Origin: Oscillospiraceae bacterium
Lineage (GTDB): Bacteria > Bacillota > Clostridia > Oscillospirales > Oscillospiraceae
Assembly: GCA_017617795.1 (NCBI GenBank)
Contig: JAFZVM010000043.1
Location: 1-53,203 of the forward strand
Length of the DNA stretch: 53,203 nucleotides
Direction: 5' to 3'
This document shows, piece by piece, positions 29,874 through 38,097 of the stretch. The notes under the pieces are model-generated. The model was not told the DNA's origin, did not search any database, and saw nothing but the letters and a program-made list of their open reading frames with translations. The number at the start of each line of letters is the position of its first letter. The first letter of the stretch is position 1. The translations under genes and the position numbers were made by a program.

Positions 29874-31745
29874 TCACGGGATCTGGGCGGGCTCGGACAT
29901 GGGCCCGCGATATTCTGTGCCGGCATGGGAGATATATGCGCAGACGATGTATCGGTATCCTGCGGATGCCCGCCGATCGGTCCAGCTCAGGATCCCGGCG
30001 CCGGTCACCCGGGCGACTTCCGTGTAGCCGCTGCCCTCCGCCGTGCTGCGGAGGATGATGTAGCCCAGGGCGCCGGGGATCTTGTCCCAGCGCAGGGTGC
30101 AGCCGGAGCCGTGCTTCTCCGCCGTGAGCCCGGTTACCTGCTCCGGCCGGACAATGTATCGGATATCCTGATCCACCGCGCCGGTGATGCCCGCTGCGCT
30201 GCCGCTGCCGCTGTACTGCCAGTAGGCGAAATCCCCGTTGTATCGGGTCTGCACCGTCCAGTTGGCCAGCCAGACGGGGAAACCGCCCGCCTCCTCCAGG
30301 ACCTGGGCGACACCTTCCTCCAGCATGCTCCTGCCCGCATAGACCCCGGCGGTGTATCCCGCTTTCTCCACGGCCATGCAGAAGGCGGCGCAGATCCTGC
30401 CGTATTCCTCCCCGGTGAGGCCCGCTTCGTACAGCCGGCCCACCATACTCCCGTCCGCCGTGGTGGCGAGCTCATAGTCCATGATCACGGGCAGGGTGAG
30501 AGAATAGGGTTCCAGCGCCTCCAGCACAAAGTCCGCCTCCTCCAGGGCTTCGGCCTCATTGGTGGCCTGGGAGAAGAAGTAGACCCCCACATCCAGCCCG
30601 GTTTCCAGGGCGGCGTCCATATTCACAGTGAAATTATCGTCCAGATTCAGGGTGCCTTCCTCGCCGTACCCCCGGAAGCCCAGGCGGATAAAGACGAAGT
30701 CCTGGGTCTTCGCTACGGTCTCCCAGTCGATCTCCCCCTGGTACCGGGCCACGTCCAGGCCCTGGCCCACTGCCTCCGCCTGGCGCTGCCATTTGGCGTA
30801 TACCGTACGCTCATAAGCTACGGCCAGGTCGAAATCGTAGGGATTCTCCAGATCCCGGTCTGAGTACCAGCCCACGAAGTCCCAATACTGACGCTCCGTT
30901 TCCTTCGGCAGGGGGCAGGTATCCCCCCAGGCCACCTGGATATCCGGCACCGGGGTCCCGCCCCAGGTATCGAAATGGACGGTCACGATCTGGATCCAGC
31001 GGAGGTACAAAGTGGTGTCCTTCGTGACGGGAAGATTGAAATCATACTCCTCCGTCAGGTCCGGATCGGTATACCAGCCGCCGAACCAATACCCCTCCCG
31101 CTCCGGCTCCTCCGGTACGGGCAGGGCGCTTCCCATGGGCAGGAGGAATGCTGGGTATTCCGCCCCATCCTCGGGCAGGGGATGACTGGCGGCGTCATGC
31201 CGCCCATCCTCCTGGGTCACCCAGCAGGGCGGGAAGGCCTGGTACAGCCCGTTCTCCCGGACCTGCACCACGTTTGGGGCAGCGTGGATCTTGCCCCAGA
31301 GAAGGGGCTTGTCCCGATTGGAGACCAGGGTGAGCATGGGCCGATCGAAAAGCGTGACACAGCCCCGGACCGCCGCACCGGCATCATGTCCGGAGAAGGT
31401 GATCCGCCCCTCCCCCGTCAGGGTAAGGTCTCCCAGGACCGTGGCTCCCCGGCGGTAGCCCTTCAGCAGGTTTTCTCCCTCCAGCCGCAGGAGGAGGTCC
31501 CCCTCGGCATACAGCGCGGCGCCGCGGAAATCTCCCTCCACCACCGCGCCGCGCAGGGTGAGGGTCCCGCTGTCCGGATCGTACTCCGCCGTACCTTCCC
31601 CATAAGGGTATACACCCCCCTGGGTGATCTCCTCGCCGCCTAGCCACAGCCGGGGACGGGGGGACCAGGGCCCGGAGGCCCGGAGGAGCAGTACGCACAG
31701 GAGGCCCAGGATCAGCAGGGCAAAAGCATTTCTCAATTTATTCAT
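29874..31745 (-). CDS. Secreted or membrane-anchored GH25 lysozyme with InlB-type repeats
   Basis: 623 residues. An N-terminal hydrophobic segment (5-22) exports the protein. The middle holds a beta-rich region and two InlB/Listeria-Bacteroides-type repeats (YWFGGWYTDPDLTEEYDF and WDFVGWYSDRDLENPYDF). The GH25 domain starts at GLDVARYQGEIDW, continues with FVFIRLGFRGYG and VGVYFFSQATNEAEA, and includes LPVIMDYE with the expected catalytic Asp/Glu region; GH25 enzymes cut peptidoglycan between MurNAc and GlcNAc. A C-terminal fibronectin-III-like domain follows (VTGLTAEKHGSGCTLRWDKI). The ATG has no good ribosome binding site, and the -10 box lies only six bases upstream. Confidence 0.9.
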   Translation of the reverse strand: MNKLRNAFALLILGLLCVLLLRASGPWSPRPRLWLGGEEITQGGVYPYGEGTAEYDPDSGTLTLRGAVVEGDFRGAALYAEGDLLLRLEGENLLKGYRRGATVLGDLTLTGEGRITFSGHDAGAAVRGCVTLFDRPMLTLVSNRDKPLLWGKIHAAPNVVQVRENGLYQAFPPCWVTQEDGRHDAASHPLPEDGAEYPAFLLPMGSALPVPEEPEREGYWFGGWYTDPDLTEEYDFNLPVTKDTTLYLRWIQIVTVHFDTWGGTPVPDIQVAWGDTCPLPKETERQYWDFVGWYSDRDLENPYDFDLAVAYERTVYAKWQRQAEAVGQGLDVARYQGEIDWETVAKTQDFVFIRLGFRGYGEEGTLNLDDNFTVNMDAALETGLDVGVYFFSQATNEAEALEEADFVLEALEPYSLTLPVIMDYELATTADGSMVGRLYEAGLTGEEYGRICAAFCMAVEKAGYTAGVYAGRSMLEEGVAQVLEEAGGFPVWLANWTVQTRYNGDFAYWQYSGSGSAAGITGAVDQDIRYIVRPEQVTGLTAEKHGSGCTLRWDKIPGALGYIILRSTAEGSGYTEVARVTGAGILSWTDRRASAGYRYIVCAYISHAGTEYRGPMSEPAQIP

Positions 31746-31751
31746 GCCCTG

Positions 31752-31780
31752 ATTATACAGATACCGGCACACTTCTGCAA
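31752..31780 (-). promoter_or_regulatory. Promoter of the lysozyme gene, possibly leaderless
   Basis: TTGCAG (31775-31780), a 17-base spacer and consensus TATAAT (31752-31757) on the minus strand. The start codon ATG (31743-31745) lies where transcription should begin, so the message may have no leader. Confidence 0.65.
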
Positions 31781-31837
31781 GGGGCGGGAAAAAATTCACC
31801 GCGCTTCCAAAGATGCGTGGTAATTTTCCTGCGGATA

Positions 31838-31846
31838 TGTTATGAT
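31838..31846 (+). promoter_or_regulatory. Extended -10 promoter of the zinc-ribbon/TPM operon
   Basis: TG-T-TATGAT upstream of the 31904 start; the -35 region (TGGTAA) is weak, as is common for extended -10 promoters. Confidence 0.45.
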
Positions 31847-31903
31847 GATGTGTATGGAAATAACCATATCGGAATCGGCCGGTCTCCCGGCCGGAAGGAG
31901 GTA

Positions 31904-33019
31904 ATGGATTTGCCCTCCCAGGTCACCAATTATCAGTGCCCCGCCTGTACGGGTCCGCTGAAGTACGATCCCCAGTCCGGGAAACTCGTCTGCGAATACT
32001 GCGAGTCCGTTTACGATCCCAAAGAGATCGAAACCCTGTATGCCCAAAAGGAAGCCGAGGCGGAGGCCGCCAAGAAGAAGGCGGACGCCCAGTATGCCCA
32101 GGCCGTCGCCCAGATGCCTGAGGGTTCCCCCTGGAGCGAAGCGGAGGCCAACGGACTGAAGGTCTACAACTGCCCCTCCTGCGGCGCGGAGATCATCTGC
32201 GAGGCGACCACCGCCGCCACCAGCTGCATCTACTGCGGCAACCCCACCGTGGTGCCGGGTCAGCTGGGGGGCATGCTGAAGCCGGATTTCGTCATTCCCT
32301 TCCAGAAAACCAGGGAAGACGCCCTGGCCGCCCTGAAGCAGTTCTACCAGGGCAAGAAGCTCCTCCCGAAGGCCTTCAGCCAGGCTTCTCATATGGAGGA
32401 GATCAAGGGTCTGTACGTCCCCTTCTGGCTCTTCGACGGCAAAGCCGAAGGCCGGGCCATATTCAACGCCTCCAATTCCCGCTCCTGGACCGAGGGCAGC
32501 TACCGGGTCACGGAGACGGAGTATTTCCAGCTCGACCGGGCCGGCACTCTGAATTTCCAGCATGTTCCCGTGGACGCCTCGAAGAACATGAAGGACGACT
32601 ACATGGAGTCCATCGAGCCCTATGATTACGGGGAGCTGAAGCCCTTCTCCACCGCATACCTTCCGGGCTTCCTGGCGGATAAATACGACGTGGACGCAAA
32701 GGAAAGCGCCCCCCGGGCTTCCGACCGGGCGAAGCAGAGCTTCATGGACGCTCTGGCCGGCACCGTGAACGGATACGCCTCCGTGGGCATGCGGGAAGGC
32801 CGGGCGGACTTCTATCCCAGCAAAGCCTCCTATGCCCTGCTGCCCGTGTGGATGCTCCATACCAAATGGCAGGATAAGGACTATTACTTCGCCATGAACG
32901 GCCAGACCGGAAAGCTGGTGGGCGACCTGCCCACCTCCAAGGGCCGCTTCTGGGCCTGGTTCGGCGGGATCTGGGCGGCGGTGTTTGCGGTGATCGAGAT
33001 CATCAGCAGGCTGCTCTGA
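31904..33019 (+). CDS. Double zinc-ribbon membrane-associated protein
   Basis: 371 residues; ATG behind AAGGAGG. Two zinc ribbons are visible: CPAC-x18-CEYC at about 11-34 and CPSC-x16-CIYC at about 90-114, joined by an Ala/Glu/Lys-rich helix. A central globular region follows (VIPFQKTREDALAALKQFYQ, then GLYVPFWLFDG) and a single hydrophobic helix at the very C-terminus (FGGIWAAVFAVIEIISRLL). Proteins of this type are often found beside TPM-domain genes in Firmicutes, as here, but the role is unknown. The next gene follows after 26 bases. Confidence 0.85.
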   Translation: MDLPSQVTNYQCPACTGPLKYDPQSGKLVCEYCESVYDPKEIETLYAQKEAEAEAAKKKADAQYAQAVAQMPEGSPWSEAEANGLKVYNCPSCGAEIICEATTAATSCIYCGNPTVVPGQLGGMLKPDFVIPFQKTREDALAALKQFYQGKKLLPKAFSQASHMEEIKGLYVPFWLFDGKAEGRAIFNASNSRSWTEGSYRVTETEYFQLDRAGTLNFQHVPVDASKNMKDDYMESIEPYDYGELKPFSTAYLPGFLADKYDVDAKESAPRASDRAKQSFMDALAGTVNGYASVGMREGRADFYPSKASYALLPVWMLHTKWQDKDYYFAMNGQTGKLVGDLPTSKGRFWAWFGGIWAAVFAVIEIISRLL

Positions 33020-33045
33020 GCAGGCGGAAAGGCAGGGATAACGAG

Positions 33046-34092
33046 ATGAAACGAATTCTTCTGTTCCTGGCGGCAGCGGTGCTGCTGCTCGCCTTCCTCC
33101 CCGGCTTCACCGCACTGGCGGCGGACGAGGACACGCTGCCCTACGTGACGGACGCGGCCAATCTTCTGTCGGAATCCGAAGCGGAAACGCTGCAGCAAAA
33201 GGCGGCTGAGCTGACGGAAAAGTACGGCATCGCCGTGCGCATCCTCACCGTGAGTTCCATTGGCCAGAACAACATTGAGGATTTTGCCGAGGCCGTTTTC
33301 GATCAGTACCATCTGGGCTACGGCGATCGGAACAGCTGCATCATGCTCCTGCTGAGCATGGAATACCGGGACTACGATATCTTCGCCCATGGCTACGGCA
33401 ACGACGCCTTTACGGACTACGGCAAGGGATTGATCGCAGACGACATCATCCCCGAGCTGAAGGTCAACGACTGGTACGGCGCCTTTGGCGTCTTCCTGCA
33501 GGACTGCGACGAATACCTGGCCAAAGCCGCCCAGGGCGAGCCGGTGGATATTCCCTTCGTGCTGAACAGCTTCGACTATTCCTTCACCGATCCGGGAGAT
33601 ACCTTCCAGCTGTATGCCGCCACCCTCTCCGGCAAGCCCGTCAGCGTCAGCTGGCGCTCCTCGGATCCCGGCGTGGCCACGGTGGACGAGAACGGCCTGG
33701 TCACCGCGGTAAACCGCGGCAGCGCCAGGATCATCGCCTATGGGGACGGCTTCAGCAACGAGTGCTGCGTCTGGGTGGAAAACAGCGCCAACGCCGCTGC
33801 CACCCGCACCCTGCTCCACGGGGTCATCGCCCTCATCCCGGCGCTGATCGCCACGCTGACCATGAAGGGCAAGATGAAGACCGTGCACAGGCAGCGGACG
33901 GCCGCCCAGTATACCGGCTGGGACCAGCTGAACCTGCAGATCAATGAAGACCGGTTCCTCCACCGCAGCGTGCATCGGACGAGGATCGAAAGCAACAGCG
34001 GCCCCCGCGCCGGAGGCGGAGGAGGCGGCGGCAGCCATGGCGGGACCTCCGTCAGCTCCCATGGCAGCTCCCACCACAGCGGAAAGTTTTGA
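33046..34092 (+). CDS. TPM-domain (YgcG-like) protein with Ig-like insert
   Basis: 348 residues. Signal peptide (1-25), then a TPM domain (about 30-165) starting YVTDAANLLSESEAETLQQK with IAVRILTVSSIG and NSCIMLLLSMEYRDYDI. Next is a bacterial Ig-like (Big_2-type) module (about 175-245: DPGDTFQLYA, VSWRSSDPGVATVDENGLVT), a transmembrane helix (about 255-273) and a Gly/Ser/His-rich tail. TPM proteins usually go straight from the TPM domain to the helix and Gly-rich tail, so the Ig-like module is an insertion; the same module type is in the protein at 39624-40514. Function of TPM proteins is unclear. Confidence 0.87.
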   Translation: MKRILLFLAAAVLLLAFLPGFTALAADEDTLPYVTDAANLLSESEAETLQQKAAELTEKYGIAVRILTVSSIGQNNIEDFAEAVFDQYHLGYGDRNSCIMLLLSMEYRDYDIFAHGYGNDAFTDYGKGLIADDIIPELKVNDWYGAFGVFLQDCDEYLAKAAQGEPVDIPFVLNSFDYSFTDPGDTFQLYAATLSGKPVSVSWRSSDPGVATVDENGLVTAVNRGSARIIAYGDGFSNECCVWVENSANAAATRTLLHGVIALIPALIATLTMKGKMKTVHRQRTAAQYTGWDQLNLQINEDRFLHRSVHRTRIESNSGPRAGGGGGGGSHGGTSVSSHGSSHHSGKF

Positions 34093-34520
34093 AGCCCTTT
34101 CTCTGGTACCTGCTCCAGTTCACCTGGGGCCTGCCCCAGAACCTGGGGGGATTGCTCTGGTTCCTGTTCTACCTGCGCAAGCCCCATCGGATCTGGAACG
34201 GAGCCGTTGTTACACGCATCCGGCGGAAACGCTTCTCCGGCGGCTTTACCCTGGGCATCTTCATTTTTCTGACGGAGCCCCTTAGCGAAGAAGCGGAGCA
34301 CGATCTGCTCATCCATGAATACGGGCATACGATCCAATCCCTCTACCTGGGTCCCTTTTGGAGCCTGAGCATCGGTCTTCCCTCCATGCTCTGGTGCAAC
34401 CTTCCCCCATTCCGTCGGCTCCGGCAAAGGCGGCGCATCTCCTACAGTGCCCTGTACTGCGAGAACTGGGCGGATAGGCTGGGGCAAAAGAGCACGGGAG
34501 AGCGGTTCATGCGGGAGTAA
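34089..34520 (+). CDS. Small HEYGH metallopeptidase-like membrane protein
   Basis: 143 residues, starting at TTG that overlaps the TPM gene stop. It has a hydrophobic N-terminal half, then the zinc-peptidase signature H76-E-Y-G-H80 and a downstream E125-N-x-A-D in LYCENWADRLG that could give the third zinc ligand, as in M48-type enzymes. At 143 residues it is much smaller than typical M48 peptidases. A Trp/Pro-rich segment lies between. The overlap suggests a functional tie to the TPM and zinc-ribbon proteins. Activity is not proven; it could be a degenerate family member. Confidence 0.65.
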   Translation: MKPFLWYLLQFTWGLPQNLGGLLWFLFYLRKPHRIWNGAVVTRIRRKRFSGGFTLGIFIFLTEPLSEEAEHDLLIHEYGHTIQSLYLGPFWSLSIGLPSMLWCNLPPFRRLRQRRRISYSALYCENWADRLGQKSTGERFMRE

Positions 34521-34545
34521 TCTGCGGTCAGTGATCATAGAGTCT

Positions 34546-34580
34546 TCGGCGCGCTGAAATCAGCGCGCCGATCTTTTTTC
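34546..34580 (+). terminator. Terminator of the TPM operon
   Basis: A perfect 11-bp stem TCGGCGCGCTG/CAGCGCGCCGA with loop AAAT is followed by TCTTTTTTC. Confidence 0.9.
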
Positions 34581-34582
34581 CT

Positions 34583-35155
34583 TCAGTTCGGCGGGAGCAG
34601 CAGGGGCTGGAGCTGCCGTCCCTCCAGCGCCGCCCGGATCGTCTCCGGCAGCAGCGTGAAATCCGCCACCAGGCTGGTGGGCTTTCCCCGGGGATCATCC
34701 TGGCGGAAGGGGACGAAATAATAATTCTTCCGGTTCAGCAGCAGGCCCAGGTTTGCCGCTCCCGCAGCCAGGCCGTCGTTGGTGCTCACCCCCAGGACGA
34801 TGGGCCTGGCATTGCGCAGATGCGCCTTGCAGGCGAAGGTCACGGCGGTGTCCGCCACCCCGGCGGCCAGCTTTGCCAGGGTGTTTCCCGTGCAGGGTGC
34901 CACAGCCAGGATATCCAGCAGCCCCTTGGGCCCGATGGGCTCCGCCTCCTCCGGCCGGAGGATGGGCTCCCGGCCGCAGATCTCCCGTACTTCCGCCAGA
35001 AAACGGGAAGCCAGGCCGAACCGGGTATCCGTCTCCGCCGCCGCGAGAGAGAGGATGGGAGTGATCTCACAGGTCTCCGCCAGCTCCCGCATCACCGGGA
35101 GCACCGCATCAAAAGTACAGAAGGAACCGCACAGGGCAAAACCCAGACGGATCAT
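34583..35155 (-). CDS. dpaB: Dipicolinate synthase subunit B
   Basis: 190 residues; the ATG overlaps the dpaA stop (ATGA). It is a flavoprotein-like fold: GFALCGSFCTFDAVLPVMREL at the start (matching the usual SpoVFB opening), ILAVAPCTGNTLAKLAAGVADTAV in the middle and RPIVLGVSTNDGL. With DpaA it makes dipicolinic acid from the lysine-pathway intermediate dihydrodipicolinate in the mother cell; the product is loaded into the spore. This is the best evidence in the window that the organism sporulates. Confidence 0.93.
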   Translation of the reverse strand: MIRLGFALCGSFCTFDAVLPVMRELAETCEITPILSLAAAETDTRFGLASRFLAEVREICGREPILRPEEAEPIGPKGLLDILAVAPCTGNTLAKLAAGVADTAVTFACKAHLRNARPIVLGVSTNDGLAAGAANLGLLLNRKNYYFVPFRQDDPRGKPTSLVADFTLLPETIRAALEGRQLQPLLLPPN

Positions 35156-35856
35156 AGCTGATTCTCCTCCTTCAGGATCCGGTCTATGGAGGCCTTCAGC
35201 ACCCTTGCCGCCGTAAACGGAGCGGTCTTCCCCGGCAGGCCGGGACAGGGCAGCACGCCTCGGAGATCCCGGAAGCCCCCGGGCTTTGAAGCCAGCTCCA
35301 GACACACCGTTCCCTTCGGCGCCCGATCCAGGATCGGCTCCGGCACGGTATTGAACAGATAATCGAATCCCATTCCCTCTCCCGGCTCATCCAGGACCCG
35401 GCAGCCCTCGGCCCGGGCCTCTGCCCGACTCTCCTCCCGGCGGGCGCAGACGGTCACCCGGCAGCCCAGGCCCCTGAGACGGGACGCCAGCGCCCTGCCG
35501 ATGCGGCCGTAACCCAGGATCAGGACGTCGGAATCCCACAGGGTCCGATCTGACGCCCGGATGGCCTCCCCGATGGCGCCTTCCGCCGTGATGGCGGCGT
35601 TCAGCACCTGCACTGCCTCGGAATCATAGTAATCCCGGAGATACAGATCGGGCCACCGGCCTGCCGCACCCCCCGCCAGCACCCGGCTTCCGGGCCGCAG
35701 GGTCCCCAGCAGGGGATGGGCTGCCGTGGGCAAGGGAAAGATAAACCAGTCCGCCTCCAGCCCCGGGCTGTATACGGGGGTCTTATGCCCATCCGCCCGA
35801 AGCAGATCGGCCAGGGCCTCCTGCCGGGCGTCTCCGGGGATCATGGCAAGGATCAT
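35152..35856 (-). CDS. dpaA: Dipicolinate synthase subunit A
   Basis: 234 residues using the ATG at 35856, which follows GGAGGTGA and begins MILAMIPGDARQEAL, equivalent to the GGDARQ start of known SpoVFA proteins. The frame stays open another 58 codons upstream but that stretch has no likeness to the family and crosses a terminator. LILGYGRIGRALASRLRGLG is the NAD(P)-binding Rossmann motif and FNTVPEPILDR plus LELASKPGGF are family blocks. The protein is shorter than the B. subtilis enzyme (about 297 residues), mostly in the N-terminal half. Confidence 0.9.
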   Translation of the reverse strand: MILAMIPGDARQEALADLLRADGHKTPVYSPGLEADWFIFPLPTAAHPLLGTLRPGSRVLAGGAAGRWPDLYLRDYYDSEAVQVLNAAITAEGAIGEAIRASDRTLWDSDVLILGYGRIGRALASRLRGLGCRVTVCARREESRAEARAEGCRVLDEPGEGMGFDYLFNTVPEPILDRAPKGTVCLELASKPGGFRDLRGVLPCPGLPGKTAPFTAARVLKASIDRILKEENQL

Positions 35857-35906
35857 GCCGCTCACCTCCAGGCCAGTATACGCAGGGAGCGGCTGGTCGG
35901 TGCAGA

Positions 35907-35938
35907 CAAAAAGACCGCCCGGCGCGTCTGCGCCGGGC
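35907..35938 (-). terminator. Terminator between ybaB and dpaA
   Basis: Stem GCCCGGCGC/GCGCCGGGC with a 4-base loop is followed on the minus strand by GGTCTTTTTGTC. It should stop read-through from dnaX-ybaB into the sporulation genes. Confidence 0.8.
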
Positions 35939-36034
35939 AATCTCAGACTGCAGACAAACCCGTAAACGGCACGATATCGGAGAGGAAGATAGTGTGAAAA
36001 AAACCCATCAGGGGTGTCTTTCGCGTTCAATCAT

Positions 36035-36142
36035 AAGTTTTTCGAACGATCTTTTCCTTATTCCATGTTCGAAAAACTTGCTTCAGCGTGTCAACAAGAC
36101 TTTGTCGACACGCTGACCGCCCGGCGCAGATGCGCCGGGCGG
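36035..36142. other. Three consecutive hairpins after ybaB
   Basis: Perfect 13-bp pair AAGTTTTTCGAAC/GTTCGAAAAACTT (36035-36079); CAGCGTGTC/GACACGCTG with a further inner stem (36084-36115); and CCGCCCGGCGCA/TGCGCCGGGCGG (36117-36142). The last resembles the terminator at 35917-35938 over some 25 bases. Together with that terminator they fill the 305-base gap between ybaB and dpaA, in which I see no gene. Confidence 0.6.
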
Positions 36143-36161
36143 CATGATACGGGGATCGTGT

Positions 36162-36521
36162 TCAGAAGCCCAGATTCAGTCCTCCGGTAAGCTTGTTCAT
36201 GTTGTCTGCCTTGGCGGAATCCGCCTTCCGCAGCGCCTCGTTCACCGCGGCAACGATCATATCCTGCAGCATTTCCACGTCCTCTGGATCCACCGCTTCG
36301 GGATCGATGGTGAGGCTGAGAAGCTCGTTCTTCCCGCTGACCTCCGCCTTGACCACGCCGCCTCCGGCGGTGGCCTCATAGGTCTGCTTTTCCAGCTCCT
36401 CCTGCATTTTCAGCATTTCCTGCTGCATCTTCTGGGCCTGGCGGACCATATTCATGTTCATCCCGCCGGAAAACCCGCCGCCGCCCCCGTAGGAGCCGCC
36501 GCGAAACGCACCCTTAGCCAT
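36162..36521 (-). CDS. ybaB: YbaB/EbfC nucleoid-associated protein
   Basis: 119 residues starting immediately after the dnaX stop. The N-terminus is Gly-rich (GGSYGGGGGFSGG), followed by the family core: a helix MVRQAQKMQQEMLKMQEELE, a beta segment EATAGGGVVKAEVSGKNELL and DPEDVEMLQDMIVAAVNEAL. The protein binds DNA as a dimer. The dnaX-ybaB order is the standard Firmicutes arrangement, but recR, which normally follows, is absent here. Confidence 0.95.
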   Translation of the reverse strand: MAKGAFRGGSYGGGGGFSGGMNMNMVRQAQKMQQEMLKMQEELEKQTYEATAGGGVVKAEVSGKNELLSLTIDPEAVDPEDVEMLQDMIVAAVNEALRKADSAKADNMNKLTGGLNLGF

Positions 36522-38060
36522 TTATTTCTCCTCCTTGAACCCAAATTGACTGAACAGATCGTTTACCGCCGCGAAACGGTCTCCGCCGACGCCCTCCGCA
36601 GCCTGTACCCTCACAGGTACGGGACGGCCGGCCAGCTTCTCCGCCGCGGACCGGATCAGATCCAGGTTTTGCTCCATCGTCTGCAATGCCGCATCGTTCC
36701 GGGCGGTGAGGAGCAGCATCTCCCCCTCCTGCTTTCCGGTAACGTTGGCCTGGTCCGAAAGCATCACATAGTCCCCCATGAACAAGCTGTCCTCCAGCCG
36801 GTTCAGGATCGCCTCCCAGCTCACTTCCGGGGCAGCGGGGTCTTCCTCCGGCTGAACAGGCTCCGCCGGCTGCGGAGCAGGAGGCGCTGTCTCCCTCTCT
36901 GCCGCAGGCGCGGGCTGAGGGGCTGTTTCGGGCGCCGGGGCGGGGACACGGGCCGCGGGCTGAGGCGCCGGGATATAGGCGGCAGGCTTCAGTCCGCAGA
37001 GGCGCACCAGACAGAGCTCCGCGCAGAGCCGCCGGTCGCTGCTGCGGTCCAGGGCGGCGTCCGCCTCCTCCAGCACATCCAAGGCGGCCAGAAGGCTGCC
37101 CACGTCCGTATTCCGGGCAAGCTGTTCCAGCGTGCCGTCTCCATAGCCGCCGGACATGAGCGCGCCGCCGGAACCCGGGGCTACGAAGCGCAGGAGAAGA
37201 TCCCTGTGCAGGGAGGCCAGCTGCTCCAGTACGGAGGCAACGTCCTTCCCCGCCTGATACAGGCTGTCCAATATTTCCAGGGCGGAATCGCTGTCTCCCC
37301 GCTGAAGGGCTTCCAGAAGGCGGCAGATCTCATCGTTCTCCGCCAGACCGATGGCGGAAAGCACCCGCTCCCGGTCGATCTTCGCCCCGGAGCACTGATC
37401 CAGCAGGCTCAAAGCATCCCGAAGAGCACCGTCCGCCAGACGGCTCAGAAGACCGGCCGCTTCCTCATCCAGCTCCAGCCCCTCCGCCTGCGCCACCTGC
37501 AGCAGCCGGGTCCGGATCAGCTCCGGCGGCACCCGGTGGAAGGAATAGCGCTGGCAGCGGGACAGGATGGTCGCCGGCACCTTGTACAGCTCCGTGGTGG
37601 CCAGGATGAAGATCAGATGCTCCGGCGGTTCCTCGATGGTCTTCAGCAGGGCGTTGAACGCAGCCTTGGAGAGCATATGGACCTCGTCGATGATGTACAC
37701 CCGTCTCCTTGCGGCAACGGGGGCGTATACCGCCTCGTCCCGGATGGCCCGGACGTCGTCCACGCCGTTGTTGGAGGCGGCGTCCATCTCCGTCACATCC
37801 AGGATGGCGCCGCTGTCGATCCCCCGGCAGATCTCGCACTGGTTGCAGGGATTGCCCCCCACCGGGTTCAGACAGTTCACCGCCTTGGCCAGGAGCTTGG
37901 CGCAGGTGGTCTTCCCCGTGCCCCGGGTACCGGTGAACAGATAGGCATGGCTCGGCCGATCCGTCAGCACCTGTTTTTTCAGGATCTCGGTAATATGCTC
38001 CTGGCCCACCACCTCGTCAAAGGTCTTGGGTCTCCACTTGCGGTACAGCGCCTGATACAT
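36522..38060 (-). CDS. dnaX: DNA polymerase III subunit gamma/tau
   Basis: 512 residues. ATG38060 (MYQALYRKWRP) is preferred over ATG38066 because GAGGAG needs the 7-base spacing. Walker A GTRGTGKT, zinc-binding CLNPVGGNPCNQCEICRG, the DEVHML Walker B and the SRCQRY sensor are present, giving a complete AAA+ clamp-loader ATPase. After about residue 365 a Pro/Ala/Glu-rich linker leads to a C-terminal tau-type domain. The protein loads the sliding clamp and links the polymerases at the fork. The SRP RNA gene ends about 38 bases upstream, so they may be cotranscribed. Confidence 0.97.
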   Translation of the reverse strand: MYQALYRKWRPKTFDEVVGQEHITEILKKQVLTDRPSHAYLFTGTRGTGKTTCAKLLAKAVNCLNPVGGNPCNQCEICRGIDSGAILDVTEMDAASNNGVDDVRAIRDEAVYAPVAARRRVYIIDEVHMLSKAAFNALLKTIEEPPEHLIFILATTELYKVPATILSRCQRYSFHRVPPELIRTRLLQVAQAEGLELDEEAAGLLSRLADGALRDALSLLDQCSGAKIDRERVLSAIGLAENDEICRLLEALQRGDSDSALEILDSLYQAGKDVASVLEQLASLHRDLLLRFVAPGSGGALMSGGYGDGTLEQLARNTDVGSLLAALDVLEEADAALDRSSDRRLCAELCLVRLCGLKPAAYIPAPQPAARVPAPAPETAPQPAPAAERETAPPAPQPAEPVQPEEDPAAPEVSWEAILNRLEDSLFMGDYVMLSDQANVTGKQEGEMLLLTARNDAALQTMEQNLDLIRSAAEKLAGRPVPVRVQAAEGVGGDRFAAVNDLFSQFGFKEEK

Positions 38061-38097
38061 GCTCATTCTCCTCAACGATAAAAGCTCCGCCCGGCAT

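Noticed and set aside
35857-36030. Longer dpaA start giving 292 residues
   Set aside because: The extra N-terminus is not like the family and crosses a terminator, while ATG35856 has a good ribosome binding site and matches the family start.
36144-38081. 645-codon plus-strand frame opposite dnaX and ybaB
   Set aside because: Antisense to two conserved genes, with no domain or ribosome binding site.
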